A DNA stretch of 64,000 nucleotides from Roseiconus lacunae (lineage in GTDB: Bacteria; Planctomycetota; Planctomycetia; Pirellulales; Pirellulaceae), in the NCBI RefSeq assembly GCF_008312935.1, contig NZ_VSZO01000015.1, forward strand, positions 124,001 to 188,000, read 5' to 3'. Positions within the stretch are counted from its first letter, which is position 1; each line of letters begins with the position of its first letter. The notes under the pieces were generated by a model. That model was given only the letters and a program-made list of their open reading frames with translations, made no database searches and was not told the origin of the DNA. Shown one piece after another: positions 1 to 10,500 of the stretch. Made by a program: the position numbers and the translations under genes.

Positions 1-822
1 CACTTGGCGTAAGTTTGAGATCGCTTCGAGAAGGACAGGTAGGCCTTTAATCGGCGAGGCGCCGGAGGTGCTCATCACCGTTAAAGCACTGGATTGATCG
101 AGCGACCAAGCTGAGGCTTGCCGAAACGACGGACGGATCATTTCGTCGACATGAAAGTAGGACGCTGACGGATTGCGAAATAACGCGTGTGCATGATCCC
201 ACGCCGTTCGTCCGATCAAGGCGTCGACACCGGCCAAGATTTCGCGTTCCAGTGGAATCTGAGCCGCGTATTTCTGACGAATTGTGGCCGGAGTACTGTA
301 ACGCAGTAGATCCGATACCGTCCACGCCAACCGGCGATCCGACGACCGTATTCCGTGGTCGTAGACACGGTGTATCTCTTCGACAATTCCTTGGATCGAA
401 AGGACCGAAGGCACGTTGAGCATCCCACGAGAACGCACCAGTCCGAAGATCCGCTCGCTACCGTGAAAGTGAATTAAATCGGGCGCCCATCGTTTGGCAA
501 TTTGAGTTGCCTTGTGGAGCAGCCGATTGATTCGCGTTTTCCGAAACGCTCCGTAGGTTTCCAAGACACGGTTTGCACCAATGTTGAAGTAGGTCACTTC
601 GTCGTCTGCGAACTCGACGTCGGGGTATCCGGGAAGTGACGTAACGATTGCGAGTTGTACTTCACCCGAATCGAGGAGCGGTCGGACCAGCGAACTCATC
701 CAGAACCCGCTTCCAACGGTCGGTCTGCCAAACCTTTGATTCAATGGGTCCAGCGGGACGTTGGTAAACCAAATGACACGGAGAGGCCTCTTCGACAGTG
801 ATTTGGTCGAAGCCATCGTCAT
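1..822 (-). CDS. glycosyltransferase, GT4-like (partial, cut by left edge)
   Basis: An open minus-strand frame runs from an ATG at 822 (a second in-frame ATG lies at 816) to the window edge without a stop, so the C-terminal half is missing. The protein begins MTMASTKSLSKRPLRVIWFT, like the first strand of a GT-B fold. It continues through DLIHFHGSER and VPSVLSIQGI, the usual layout of a GT4 N-terminal acceptor domain, and reaches a GxxPIKGLPVLLEAI stretch typical of the start of the donor domain (K-G-L then LLEA). It is the last visible gene of the exosortase/polysaccharide operon, and its start overlaps the preceding small ORF by four bases (ATGA). A role in sugar transfer during exopolysaccharide assembly is inferred; donor and acceptor are unknown. 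Confidence 0.8.
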   Translation of the reverse strand, partial: MTMASTKSLSKRPLRVIWFTNVPLDPLNQRFGRPTVGSGFWMSSLVRPLLDSGEVQLAIVTSLPGYPDVEFADDEVTYFNIGANRVLETYGAFRKTRINRLLHKATQIAKRWAPDLIHFHGSERIFGLVRSRGMLNVPSVLSIQGIVEEIHRVYDHGIRSSDRRLAWTVSDLLRYSTPATIRQKYAAQIPLEREILAGVDALIGRTAWDHAHALFRNPSASYFHVDEMIRPSFRQASAWSLDQSSALTVMSTSGASPIKGLPVLLEAISNLRQV

Positions 823-1034
823 CTTAAGTTTAGCTTTAATGAAACGGAGCTCTCGAAAGACTGCGGCTGATCGAAGTTGGTCATGAATGGTCGGTACATC
901 GAACTGACGGCGTTGGCCCAGAAAACTGTTTCGTAGTGGTTGGGCGACAAAGATCCGTCGCTAGCGCGGTGGGAAACGGTTTTAAATGGCTCTTCGATTC
1001 TTGTACCAATCGACGCATTGCGTACACGGCTCAC
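819..1034 (-). CDS. possible small protein, ATGA-coupled on both sides
   Basis: This 71-residue frame exactly fills the space between the dehydratase gene and the glycosyltransferase gene. Its ATG at 1034 overlaps the upstream TGA by four bases, and its own TGA at 821-819 overlaps the ATG at 822 in the same way. That arrangement is typical of translationally coupled genes. The product has no signal peptide or membrane segment and contains an aromatic-rich stretch around NHYETVFWANAVSSMYRPF. I recognise no family. It could be a short functional protein, the remnant of a larger glycosylation gene, or chance. The double overlap is the only positive evidence. Confidence 0.45.
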   Translation of the reverse strand: MSRVRNASIGTRIEEPFKTVSHRASDGSLSPNHYETVFWANAVSSMYRPFMTNFDQPQSFESSVSLKLNLR

Positions 1035-2956
1035 GACGTCTCTTGCGCCATCTGTGCTCGGCTGGCGAGTGAAGAAGCTGCCCCTTGCAGGTACTCGGTA
1101 GATCCTTTGCCGAGCGATAGCAGTCGCGAACGAATCTCTTCGACATCTGCTTCAGGGGATGTCAAGAATGCGATTAGGTTTTCCACGGCGGTTTCGTCAC
1201 AAGGCAACCGTTCGACTGACAGAATTTTGGGATGTTTTGTCGCGTGAATATCTCCCTCATCATCGGCGAGCTCCTCATAGAGTTTTTCGCCCGGTCGGGT
1301 ACCAGAAAAGACGATGTCAATTGCATTCTCGGGAAGACCGGAAAGTCGGATAAGGTCGCGGGCAAGATCGACGATTTTGACGGGCGACCCCATATCCAAA
1401 ACAAACAGATCACCGCCGGTGCCCATCGAGGCTGCTTGGATTACGAGCTGGGACGCTTCGGGAATCGTCATGAAGAATCGCGTCATGCGTTCATCGGTGA
1501 CCGTGATGGGGCCACCACGCTCGATTTGCTGCTTGAACAAAGGGACGACGCTGCCCGCGGAACCAAGGACGTTTCCGAAACGTACGCTCATGAATTGTGT
1601 CTTTGATCGGCAACTGATGGCCGAGACATACATTTCCGCGACGCGTTTGGTTGCCCCCATGACGCTTGACGGGCGAACCGACTTATCGCTTGAAATCAAA
1701 ACAAACTTAGAACAACCGTGTCTATCCGCTGCGTCGACGACTGACTTCGTTCCCAGCACGTTGTTGATGACGGCTTCGCGGACGTTCTTTTCCATCAAGG
1801 GAACGTGTTTGTGAGCGGCGGCGTGAAAAACAACGGCAGGTTTATAGCGATCGAACACTTCGTCAATTCGCTCGCGGTCGCGAATGTCGGCGATGACGGT
1901 TTCTTGGATCGTTTGTCTGCCCAGTCGATTTAACTCATTGTCGATGTGAAAGATGCGGTTTTCTCCACGCCCCAATAACACGAGTCGTTCTGGGTTGAAG
2001 CGATGAACCTGTCGGCAAATTTCTGATCCGATACTCCCTCCGGCCCCTGTCACGAGGACAGTCTTTCCGGTGATCAAATCACGGATGTCGCCGAGGTCAA
2101 GTTCGGCCGGTTCGCGCCGAAGCAAGTCTTCGATATTGATGCTTCGAGTCGGGATCGTTTTCGTGCCATCCATCCGCTGTTCGAACTTCGGGACGATTTG
2201 CAATTCAATATCGGTTTTCTTGCATTGATCCATCAACTCTCGCATTACCTTGCCAGGCAACAACTCTGTGTGGACAAGAACCTTTGACAGGTTGTGATAA
2301 GTTGCGATCTGTTCAAGATGATCGAGCGCACCGAGCACCTGGAATCCGCCGGCAGTTTGGTTCTTTTGCTTTTTGGAGATGGGGTTGACCGAGATCAATC
2401 CCACAACTCGAAGTGGTAGGCGTCCGTGAGATTGGATTTGGCCGGCCAGAAAGATCGTTTCGGTGTCGATACCGACGAGTGCGGTCGCTTGGTACTGATC
2501 GGGACGCCAGACCGGTCGCAACACTTCGTCAAAGACTCTCCAACTCGATCGTAGCCCACCGATCACGAGTAGGCTTAATAGCATGTCAGAGATCAAGACC
2601 GAGCGGGGAATGCGAACGTTGTGGCTAAAGTAGTCTGCCGCCAGCAAAACCAAGAAACAAATCAAGCATGCCCGAGCGATGCCGATAAGGTCACGGAAGC
2701 TGACCATCCGCCACCATCCATGCAACTGACCACCGATCCCAAAGATGATGATCTTGATTCCGACGATGACCGGAAGTGTTACAAAGAATCTGACCCGATA
2801 GGTATCTGGGATTTTTAGGTCGAAGCGTAAAGCGAACGCGAACGTATAGATTGCCGAAAATAGCACCAAGTGAACGATGCCCAAAATCCATATTCGATTG
2901 GACAGAAGGAACCGTCGAAATCTCGATTTCAAAGACGTTGATTCGGTTGATCGCAT
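1031..2956 (-). CDS. CapD/PglF/WbpM-type nucleotide-sugar 4,6-dehydratase, membrane-anchored
   Basis: The 641-residue product has about four hydrophobic segments in the first 140 residues, a CoA-binding-like middle region, and a C-terminal extended SDR domain. The NAD-binding loop GAGGSIGS lies near residues 304-311 and HKHVPLME near 382-389. The active-site segment is SSDKSVRPSSVMGATKR (about 422-438), where Met replaces the classical SDR tyrosine, as in PglF, WbpM and FlaA1. Family members dehydrate UDP-GlcNAc or related sugars at the membrane, the first step toward bacillosamine-like or fucosamine-like sugars. The start was set at the first ATG; a TTG at 3013 would add 19 residues. It lies 103 bp downstream of the EpsI-like stop codon and is coupled to the next ORF by ATGA. 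The exact sugar product cannot be read from sequence. Confidence 0.9.
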   Translation of the reverse strand: MRSTESTSLKSRFRRFLLSNRIWILGIVHLVLFSAIYTFAFALRFDLKIPDTYRVRFFVTLPVIVGIKIIIFGIGGQLHGWWRMVSFRDLIGIARACLICFLVLLAADYFSHNVRIPRSVLISDMLLSLLVIGGLRSSWRVFDEVLRPVWRPDQYQATALVGIDTETIFLAGQIQSHGRLPLRVVGLISVNPISKKQKNQTAGGFQVLGALDHLEQIATYHNLSKVLVHTELLPGKVMRELMDQCKKTDIELQIVPKFEQRMDGTKTIPTRSINIEDLLRREPAELDLGDIRDLITGKTVLVTGAGGSIGSEICRQVHRFNPERLVLLGRGENRIFHIDNELNRLGRQTIQETVIADIRDRERIDEVFDRYKPAVVFHAAAHKHVPLMEKNVREAVINNVLGTKSVVDAADRHGCSKFVLISSDKSVRPSSVMGATKRVAEMYVSAISCRSKTQFMSVRFGNVLGSAGSVVPLFKQQIERGGPITVTDERMTRFFMTIPEASQLVIQAASMGTGGDLFVLDMGSPVKIVDLARDLIRLSGLPENAIDIVFSGTRPGEKLYEELADDEGDIHATKHPKILSVERLPCDETAVENLIAFLTSPEADVEEIRSRLLSLGKGSTEYLQGAASSLASRAQMAQETS

Positions 2957-3059
2957 GAGATGCCGCCAAAAATGCTTCACCCCGGCAACGCATCGGAGGC
3001 TCAATCGCAACAATGGATGTCTGCGATTGGAGGTGTCCGGGTTGTCAGAGCCGTCGGTG

Positions 3060-3707
3060 CTATTGATCCGATTCGCTGTTTTGAATTTGTTGATCGAGTA
3101 ACGATGCGACTTCGATCAATGATGATTCGGAGCGTTCCAGCCCGGTGTCTTCCGTCTCGAGCATGAATTTCATCAGCGGTGGCCATTCCGTTTTGCCCCA
3201 GCAGACTTTACGTCTCAAAAGACGGTGTTGAACACGATCTAAAAACACATGCTCGCCCAATTGAAACCAGTAGAGCACTTGAATTTGTCTGCCATCCTGC
3301 TTGAAAGTCAGGATCTTCGCGGGAAATGATTTTTCCGGCGATCGTTCGATTTGAATGTCGTTGGTGTCGATCAACTCCCATCCACTTTCGCGGTAACACT
3401 GCTGGGGAAAGTGAAGCCGTAAATAGTCGTCGGTCCAAACGGCATGGACCAAAACATCGGTCGCTTCCTCGTTACGATAAACTCGATCAACACCAGACTT
3501 CGCACAAAGGATTTCGCGAAGTCTGGGGTCCGCCGGCAGGTTCGTCCCGGACCAACTACCGAGCGTCAACGGCATTTCGGCGAGGTCCTTTTTTGGGGGG
3601 ACCACCGATCCCATTTCGTATCCTTCGCGGATGTAGGCAACCGCAAAATTGCTGGCGACCAACAAGACGAGTACGAAAACGCTTTTCGAAACAATCCTTC
3701 TGTTCAT
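3060..3707 (-). CDS. exosortase-associated EpsI family protein
   Basis: The 215-residue protein has one N-terminal membrane segment (VFVLVLLVASNFAVAYI, residues 11-27) and then an extracytoplasmic domain. PLTLGSWSG near residues 46-54 and HFPQQCYRESGW near 99-110 are the hallmarks of the EpsI/DUF3485 family. These proteins are encoded next to, or fused to, exosortases; their biochemical role is unresolved and they are usually linked to exopolysaccharide production. The gene starts 27 bp after the co-polymerase stop and precedes the dehydratase in the same operon. The exosortase is a separate gene three positions upstream in transcription order, so this is the unfused form. Confidence 0.85.
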   Translation of the reverse strand: MNRRIVSKSVFVLVLLVASNFAVAYIREGYEMGSVVPPKKDLAEMPLTLGSWSGTNLPADPRLREILCAKSGVDRVYRNEEATDVLVHAVWTDDYLRLHFPQQCYRESGWELIDTNDIQIERSPEKSFPAKILTFKQDGRQIQVLYWFQLGEHVFLDRVQHRLLRRKVCWGKTEWPPLMKFMLETEDTGLERSESSLIEVASLLDQQIQNSESDQ

Positions 3708-3734
3708 TTCGCCAATGTTCTCACGAGGTGGCAG

Positions 3735-6029
3735 TTAAAAAGACGCGTCCGCACGGTCGTCACATTTATCGATCAACACGGTCCCGGCGATCTGATGCTC
3801 CCATGCGGGAATTGCGTCAAGGGCGCGGTGCATTGACGGAATCCGACTGACGTCCCGGCGTGCGGCAAACAAAATTCGATCGACATGAGGGCAGAGGTAA
3901 CCCACGTCAGCAGACGTCAAGATCGGACCTGCGTCGATCACGATCACGTCGGCATGGCTTCGAAGTTCGCTAAGCAGTGGCCCCGCGTTCCCTTCGACGA
4001 GCGAGTCGATCGTCTGCGAATTGCACTGTCCGGCGGAGACAATTTTCAATCCGGGAATGGTCGATTCAAGGATTGCCGTTTCGACCTCGACTTCTTCACG
4101 CAATATTTCCGACAGTCCAATCTGATTATCAGCACCGAACATTAGATGTTGTCGGGGCCGGCGTAAGTCAAAATCGCAAAGGATGACGGAACGAGATTTC
4201 GAGGCCAAGCCACGGGCAAGCTGAGCGGCGACAGTCGATTTTCCTTCGCCCCGAACCGTGCTGGTCACTAGCAATACCAAGCAATCGGCATCGCGGCTGT
4301 CGTAGGTTCCGATCATGGTTGCGCCGACACGCTTGGCCGCTTCGTGCAGTCGGTTCTGCCATTGTTGACCTTTGCGGCTCTTGGTATTGCCAATGTTTTT
4401 CAGTGCCGATCGGGGAATCACCGGTAGGGTGCCAACCACCGGGATCCCGGTCTTTCCGTCAAGACCTCCGGCACAGCCGACACGTCGCTGGGCGAAGTCC
4501 AGGCCGAGAATCAGACCGAACGGAACAAGGAAGGCTAACATCCCACTTGCCCCAGACATCCCGACGCGTTTTAAAAAGCCGGCGGGCTGCAGTTCCTCCG
4601 CGGATTGGATTTTTTCCACCCGTGGACGGGACTCAAGCTCGACTCGAAGTTCCTCGCATTGCCGCCCGATTGATTCGATAACGCGATCGAGTTGGGCGAG
4701 TTCGGCACGCTCCATTTCCACCTCAATTGAACTGTTGCCAACCTTTCGGAACTCCTGCATTAGCCGTGACTCTTCTTGTGTCAGTTGAGCCAGTAATTCT
4801 GTCGTCACTGGAAGCTGCGCTTCGAGTTGAGCGACCCGCTCCTCCGTTTCTTTCTTCGCCAAATGCATCCGGGCTCGCTCGCGGATGGGCGCAACCGCGA
4901 GAGCTTCCTCGATGATTTGTTCGCGCCGTTCGTTCAGCGCTTTGTCGATCTCCGCTTGGACTTGGCGGTAGGGGGATTTGGCGTCCGAGCGAAACGCTGC
5001 TTCCGCTTCGGTCTGGGCGCGAAAAGAACTCATTTTGTCACGGACCAGCTCGTTATAGATCCGGTCCTGTGCGATCAGGCGGTCAATCTCCGATTCTTCC
5101 AACCAGGACTCGGTCGGCTCCTGAGACACAGTCTCCTCGGAAGGCAGGTCCTCGCCGGGACGCCGCCCGTCTGCCAATTCATCACCCGGTTCGGCCAAGG
5201 CATCGCCTCGACCCTCCCGCCGCAGGGTCGAAAGTGAGGCCCGCAGCGCGGTGAGTTGTCCCTGCATTGCAAGTTTTTCTGACTGATGCTTGATGAGTTC
5301 TCGGCGAACGTAACCAAGTTCTTGGACCAGCATTTGTTGCTTAATCGCCAGGGTGGCTGAATCACCGGTCCCGAATTGCTCCACCAAGTTCTTGAGATCG
5401 TTGCGTTGGCGAACCGACTGTTTGAGTTTCTCGTCGAGTACCTTTTCAATTCCGGTCAACTTTGAAAGACGCAACGACTTCTCGCGATTGACAACTTCAT
5501 TGAGGTAGGCTTCGACGGTCGAGTTGACGATCGCAATGGGATTTGCTTCGAGCGGCGCGACCGTCGAGATCTTCATGATCTCTGTGTCTTTGGGGGTCGT
5601 TACTGAAATGTTATCGAGCATCCATTCGATCGGACGCTCTTCATGAAGGACACTCGAGTCCGACAACGCCTGGTTGCGCAGGGCCGCCGTCATCACCATG
5701 TGAGTTTGAACCATTTCCCGCTGAGTTCCCTGAAAAATTTCAAAGTCCACCGGCTCGGCGCCATCGAATACCAAGTTGGTTTCCGTCGCCGAGAGGCGAA
5801 GGATTGCGGATGCGACGTACTTCTCCGGCAGTGACGTGAAAACTGCGATCGCGACCGCAACGCCGATCGGAAAGCCGATCATCGCGGCGAGCACACCCTT
5901 TCGGCGAAGTGTGTGCAGGAAGTCCTTCGGATCAAGTTGAGCGACGTCGTTGTCGGAGGGAACAACATCACTCGTATTCCAACTCGGTGGGAGCGAAAGT
6001 TGCTTTTCTTCAGTGACAGGGGCGATCAT
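3735..6029 (-). CDS. polysaccharide co-polymerase fused to a BY-kinase domain (Wzc-like)
   Basis: The 764-residue product has a membrane segment near residues 44-64, a long extracytoplasmic coiled-coil region (about 150-480) rich in Glu, Gln, Arg and Ala, a second membrane segment near 497-517, and a cytoplasmic ATPase domain. Walker A is GEGKST (594-599), Walker A-prime is LCDFDLRRP (617-625) and Walker B is VIVIDAGP (695-702). This is the Wzz/Wzc architecture that controls polysaccharide chain length and export. The usual tyrosine-rich tail is absent: the last tyrosine I see is near residue 710 and the protein ends DDRADASF. Autophosphorylation of the classical kind is therefore doubtful. 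It lies between the exosortase (53 bp) and epsI-like (27 bp) genes. Confidence 0.9.
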   Translation of the reverse strand: MIAPVTEEKQLSLPPSWNTSDVVPSDNDVAQLDPKDFLHTLRRKGVLAAMIGFPIGVAVAIAVFTSLPEKYVASAILRLSATETNLVFDGAEPVDFEIFQGTQREMVQTHMVMTAALRNQALSDSSVLHEERPIEWMLDNISVTTPKDTEIMKISTVAPLEANPIAIVNSTVEAYLNEVVNREKSLRLSKLTGIEKVLDEKLKQSVRQRNDLKNLVEQFGTGDSATLAIKQQMLVQELGYVRRELIKHQSEKLAMQGQLTALRASLSTLRREGRGDALAEPGDELADGRRPGEDLPSEETVSQEPTESWLEESEIDRLIAQDRIYNELVRDKMSSFRAQTEAEAAFRSDAKSPYRQVQAEIDKALNERREQIIEEALAVAPIRERARMHLAKKETEERVAQLEAQLPVTTELLAQLTQEESRLMQEFRKVGNSSIEVEMERAELAQLDRVIESIGRQCEELRVELESRPRVEKIQSAEELQPAGFLKRVGMSGASGMLAFLVPFGLILGLDFAQRRVGCAGGLDGKTGIPVVGTLPVIPRSALKNIGNTKSRKGQQWQNRLHEAAKRVGATMIGTYDSRDADCLVLLVTSTVRGEGKSTVAAQLARGLASKSRSVILCDFDLRRPRQHLMFGADNQIGLSEILREEVEVETAILESTIPGLKIVSAGQCNSQTIDSLVEGNAGPLLSELRSHADVIVIDAGPILTSADVGYLCPHVDRILFAARRDVSRIPSMHRALDAIPAWEHQIAGTVLIDKCDDRADASF

Positions 6030-6082
6030 TCTGCATTCTCAACAAAACTGAGATGATGTAACTGCGACGTTCGATGAGTGAT

Positions 6083-7060
6083 TCAAGCGGTCGTTGACTT
6101 GATGGTCCCGATGGGAACGTATTCATCGTGTTCGGCAGGAAGTAGCTGGCGAAAGAGCGTGATCACGCCCCAGACCATTCCGGCCGCGAGCGGAAGCATT
6201 AGGAAGCCAAAGAAGTCGTGGAAGACCGCTTCGGCGAGACTGGAGTCTGCATATTGGTACAAGATTCCGGTCGCAACAATTCGGATGATGTTCGCCAGTA
6301 CGGCGGCAGGGATTGCCATCATGACCGCGAGCGCACCTTCGAGCTTGTCATCGAGCATGAGCGCCGCTGAGACACTGACAGCCAGGAACAACACGGTCGA
6401 TCGAAGTCCCGAACAGGCTTCTTCGACTCCCAGCTCGGTATTGGTTAGTACGATCACATTGCCGAACGACGCGGCCGGGATGCCCAACGTCTGAAGGATG
6501 AAAGTACTGGCAATCGTTGCCGTCCGCTGCAGCGCGAGGTTGCCCCAGCTGGCCATAAAGTCGGGCAACGGAATCATGAACGGAAGGATGATCAATGAAG
6601 GCCAAAGCCACTTCAGCATCGGGATTCCGCCGATGATTAGTACGATCCCTGCCAAGCAAATCGGAAGTGACAAGGGAGAGAGAACCGGATCGGACATGTA
6701 CGCGGAAAACCCACGCATCACGACCGACAGAACGATCAGCGGGAGGCCGATCCAGAATTGGCCGCGAAGCTCTTGGTTGGCAAACAAGGCTCGTCGGGAC
6801 CAGGCGAGATAAATCGCAAACGGCACGACGAAGAAGCCATGAATGTAGTCCTGGTTCCCCCACCAACGACCGGCGAGCTGAAGGAGGACGGACCAATAGG
6901 TCAGCAGCACCGCGATGCAGATGATCGCGGTGGCGATAAGCCATCGCGCCGCAAGCGGATTCGAAGTTGCTGACGGGGGCGATTGGTCGGATGACCGGTC
7001 GCCCATCGTTGGCTTGCCGGAGGGCTGCGTCGTCGCAACCGATGACGGTGTGTTTGTCAT
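6083..7060 (-). CDS. exosortase (PEP-CTERM sorting transpeptidase)
   Basis: The 325-residue polytopic protein has about eight hydrophobic segments. The three residues of the exosortase active site are visible: Cys216 in EEACSGLRS, Arg260 in LANIIRI and His281 in FHDFFGF. Exosortases are integral membrane cysteine enzymes that recognise the C-terminal PEP-TM-Arg-rich signal and process or anchor the protein during export. Six candidate substrates with such tails lie in this window (14511, 15525, 19413, 20622, 26030 and 51710). It is the first gene of the polysaccharide operon, the usual exosortase setting. It probably belongs to the planctomycete exosortase class, but the subclass was not tested. 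The first 35 residues are Ser/Thr/Pro-rich and look unstructured. Confidence 0.93.
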   Translation of the reverse strand: MTNTPSSVATTQPSGKPTMGDRSSDQSPPSATSNPLAARWLIATAIICIAVLLTYWSVLLQLAGRWWGNQDYIHGFFVVPFAIYLAWSRRALFANQELRGQFWIGLPLIVLSVVMRGFSAYMSDPVLSPLSLPICLAGIVLIIGGIPMLKWLWPSLIILPFMIPLPDFMASWGNLALQRTATIASTFILQTLGIPAASFGNVIVLTNTELGVEEACSGLRSTVLFLAVSVSAALMLDDKLEGALAVMMAIPAAVLANIIRIVATGILYQYADSSLAEAVFHDFFGFLMLPLAAGMVWGVITLFRQLLPAEHDEYVPIGTIKSTTA

Positions 7061-7193
7061 GGCTCTGTCTGAAATGGCTCGATTTGAATCTGAATGGCCG
7101 AATGATCAGGTTTGATGGCGATCGCGTTAGGGAGAAGGTTCAGGTGGGTGGTTGGCTACGGCGCGGGGGAAGGGGGGGAGCGATAAAGCAGTG

Positions 7194-7235
7194 TTTCGTG
7201 CGGCTGCGGCTTCGTTTCGTGCGGCTGCGGCTTCG
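7194..7235. repeat. two tandem copies of a 21-bp unit
   Basis: Two perfect adjacent copies of tttcgtgcggctgcggcttc plus g lie in the 506-bp gap between the divergent exosortase and TPR genes. The gap shows no credible gene. The unit resembles the simple tandem duplications found in other gaps here (14061 and 25541) in scale but not in sequence. Confidence 0.75.
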
Positions 7236-7284
7236 CCACCGTCGGTGACAATCTGAGTCAACGATCCCTGGATTGGGTTGTTAA

Positions 7285-7299
7285 TGAGAATCACTATCA
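7285..7299. promoter_or_regulatory. Fur-box-like palindrome (site A)
   Basis: The 15-mer TGAGAATCACTATCA is an imperfect 7-1-7 inverted repeat (5 of 7 pairs) close to the Fur consensus TGATAATnATTATCA. It lies in the divergent region, 225 bp before the exosortase start and 268 bp before the TPR start, so it could serve either operon. It resembles site C (28920) over a longer stretch that includes a following TATGG. The Fur assignment is inference from similarity. Confidence 0.35.
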
Positions 7300-7566
7300 G
7301 TATGGTACTCTCGATATCACTTGGCGAAAGGGTGCAAAGCGAAAGTAATTCTTCGCACAGACTTCATCGGATCTGCTCTCGACCATCCCATGTGACGGTT
7401 ACGCTTAGGCGATCTCCAACGAACCTAGTCGCTGTGGTGATATTGAAGTGTGATTGCAGTCGAGTTGCAATTGGGGGTTGCCCGAATGACTGAATCTCGG
7501 CGATAGTTCTACTTGCACTCTCGACCTCGGTGAAGACATTTTCCCGCTCGGATTCATAAGCCTTTC

Positions 7567-10500
7567 ATGAAACGAACCGTCAACTCGAAACTTGTCATCG
7601 CACTCTCCGTGTTGGTGGCCATCGCGGTGATCTCCGTCTTTAGTTTGCACCGCATGCAGGCCGGCCGGACCGCCGGCTTATTTCTCAACGAGGCCCGTGA
7701 TGCGGCCGCAGAGGAAGAGTACGCAGAAGCCTTGCGCAGCTATCAGTCGCATCTGCGACTCGATCCAGATTCGACGGAAGGTCTCCGTGAACTCGGTGAA
7801 CTGTATCTAAAAATCGGTGAACCGAGTTCGGCAGCGGAGCAGCTCGAGCGCTTGCTGATCATTAAGCCAGACGATCGAGAGTCTCGCCGAATGGTGGCGA
7901 AGGCTTTGTTGCTAACCGGGCGATATTCCGATGTAAAAGATCACATCGATCGACTCGATGAGAGCGACGAGGACGCAGAGCTTCAGGAATGGCTCGGTCG
8001 CTGTGCGTTAGGCGAAGGAGCCTACGAAACGGCCTCCGATCGCTTTCGCGCGGCATTAGAAATCGAACCCGACAGAATCGACGTGTATCCGATGCTGTCG
8101 GCTGCCTACAGGCGCCAACCCGGAAGGGAATCGGAATCCCAGAACGTGATGGAGGAGCTGACCGAGCTGAATCCTTCTTCGGCACGCGCCCATTTTTTGA
8201 AAAGCGGCTATCACATCCGCGAAGCAGACGTCGCCGAGGCGAGCGGGGAGCGCGAGCGGGCGCGTGAAGCGGCGTCAATCGCGCGGCAGCACGCGATGCG
8301 AGCTGCCGAACTGGATCCCGATAAGCTGCCGTACCTTCTATTGCATGCCAGTTGTGAATCGAAATTAGGAGATTTGGATTCCGCGTTGACGCTGCTTCGC
8401 AATGCCGTTGAACAGCATCCGAGTGCGGCCGAGGCTCATTTGCAGTTCGCCAAAGTCTACGCGATCAAGTCCGGTGCAGAAGGCGCCGCGTCGAGCTTGG
8501 AGCAGGGAATAAAGGATGTCGAGGGCCCCGGGAAGCGGGAGATGCTGATCGCCTTGGCAAACTTACAACTCGACAGTCAGCAGCTGGACAAGGCCGATGT
8601 TGTGATCAAGCAACTCCAGACGTTTGAAGGCGCAGAAGCCGAAAAAGGATACCTGGCGGCACGTCTGGGGCTGCAAAAGGAGGATTTTAAATCGGCGATC
8701 GCGAAGTCGAAGGAGGCAATCCTTAAATCGGTTGATCGACCGTTGTTGTTGAAGCAGTTGCATTACGTGCAAGGGATGGCGTTTCGCCAAACGGGCGACT
8801 ATCGATCGGCAGAAGATGCTTTTAGGCAGGCGATTTCGACAGATCCGAACTGGGTTGACCCACAGCTTGCACTGGTCGAAACACTGAGCTTGCTCGATGA
8901 GACGGAGGCTTCCTATCAAGCCCTCGAAAAAGCCGTGTCGCTGCCCGGTGTTCCTGCCGCAGCCTGGTTGGCCTATGCCCAAGCGACGGTGCGGCAAACA
9001 CTCGTGCAAAATCGCAACCGCAGGAACTGGGCCAAGGCGGAGGCGGTACTCGAAGCCGCGGCCAGGCGATTACCAGGTGATGCGCAGATCGCGTCGCTGA
9101 AAGCGTCGGTACTCAGTCAGCAGGGAGATACCGCGGCGGCAGCTGACCTGCTTCAAGAAGTACGCTCGGAAGCCGACGCGCCCGAGCAAAAATTGGTCGT
9201 CTTCATTAGCGAAGCCAACCTCGCGATCAAAATGAAGAATTGGGATCGTGCCGCTTCGATCATCGCTCAAGCCGAAAACGAATTTCCAGGAAAACCGACG
9301 ATCGATTTGCTGAAATGCACGAAAGCGATTGCTCAGGATCCTCAAGGAGCCAATGCAACCTTCCGGCGGGTCGTCGATCAGTCCTCGTCGATGGAATCGG
9401 CAAGCCAGCGATCGTTGCTAGGCGGACTGAGTGCCTTGGCCGGTCGATTCGAGCAATGGGATCTCGCTCGGTCTGTCGTCGAGACCGCGTGCCAACGTTT
9501 TCCCAAAGACGTATCGCTCCGCAACATCGCATGTAGTCTCGCCGTTTCATCACGAGACATTCCCTGGTTAATGCAAGCGACCGAGCAACTAAAATCGATC
9601 GAAGGTGAATCGGCGACGTGGCACTTGTCAATCGCCCAGGCCACCTGGCTGGTTGTCAAAAACGAAAACCGTGAACCGAGTGAATCAGAACTGCAACAGA
9701 TTGAGTCTCATCTTGAGCAAGCGAAAACGAAGCGATCCGATTGGCCTCTGCCTTATCTCTTGGAGGCAGACGTCGCCTTAAGCCAAAAACAGAACGAAAA
9801 AGCCTTGCACGCTGTGACGACGGCGATCGATCAAGGAGTTCGAACGCCGAGTGCGATTCGCACCGCCGTAGCCCTTTCCTACGAGGCAAAGGATTATGAC
9901 CGAGCGAGTGAACTGTTGCAGTTAATCGACGCCGATCAAATCACAAAGTTTGAAGGATTAGGGCGGACCGCATCGCTGCTTTCGATCGGCGAAAAGGATC
10001 ACCAAGCCGCCCTCGAAATGGCGCGACGGACGGCCGCCGATTCGACCGATGCGAAGGATCACTTGTGGCTCGCGCGGCTAACCGAAAGTTTACTTTCCGA
10101 TGCAAATCCGGAGGATTCCGAGACGCTGCAAACGGAGGTCCGGCAAGCGTATCGCCAAGCGCTTAAGCTCGATCCGAAAAATGGTTTAGCTTGGATCGGA
10201 CAACTAGCGTTTCTCAACCGCTATGCCGACGCCTCCGAAACCGAGGCTGCCTTCAAGGCGTTCCGTCAAGCGATCGGTGATTCCGATCCGTTCTTGATCG
10301 CCCAATCACTTGACGCGCTAGGCAAGACGGAGCGAGCGATTGAGTGGTTTGGAAATGCGATCGACCAGACGCAAGACGTCACGGAGTCGCAATACCAATT
10401 GGCGATTGATTACTTCATGTCTAACCGTAAGTACGAACTGGCGTCACAGCGTTTAGCAGAATTTGCAGATCGCGGTGACGTTAGCGAACCCGCCAAAAAG

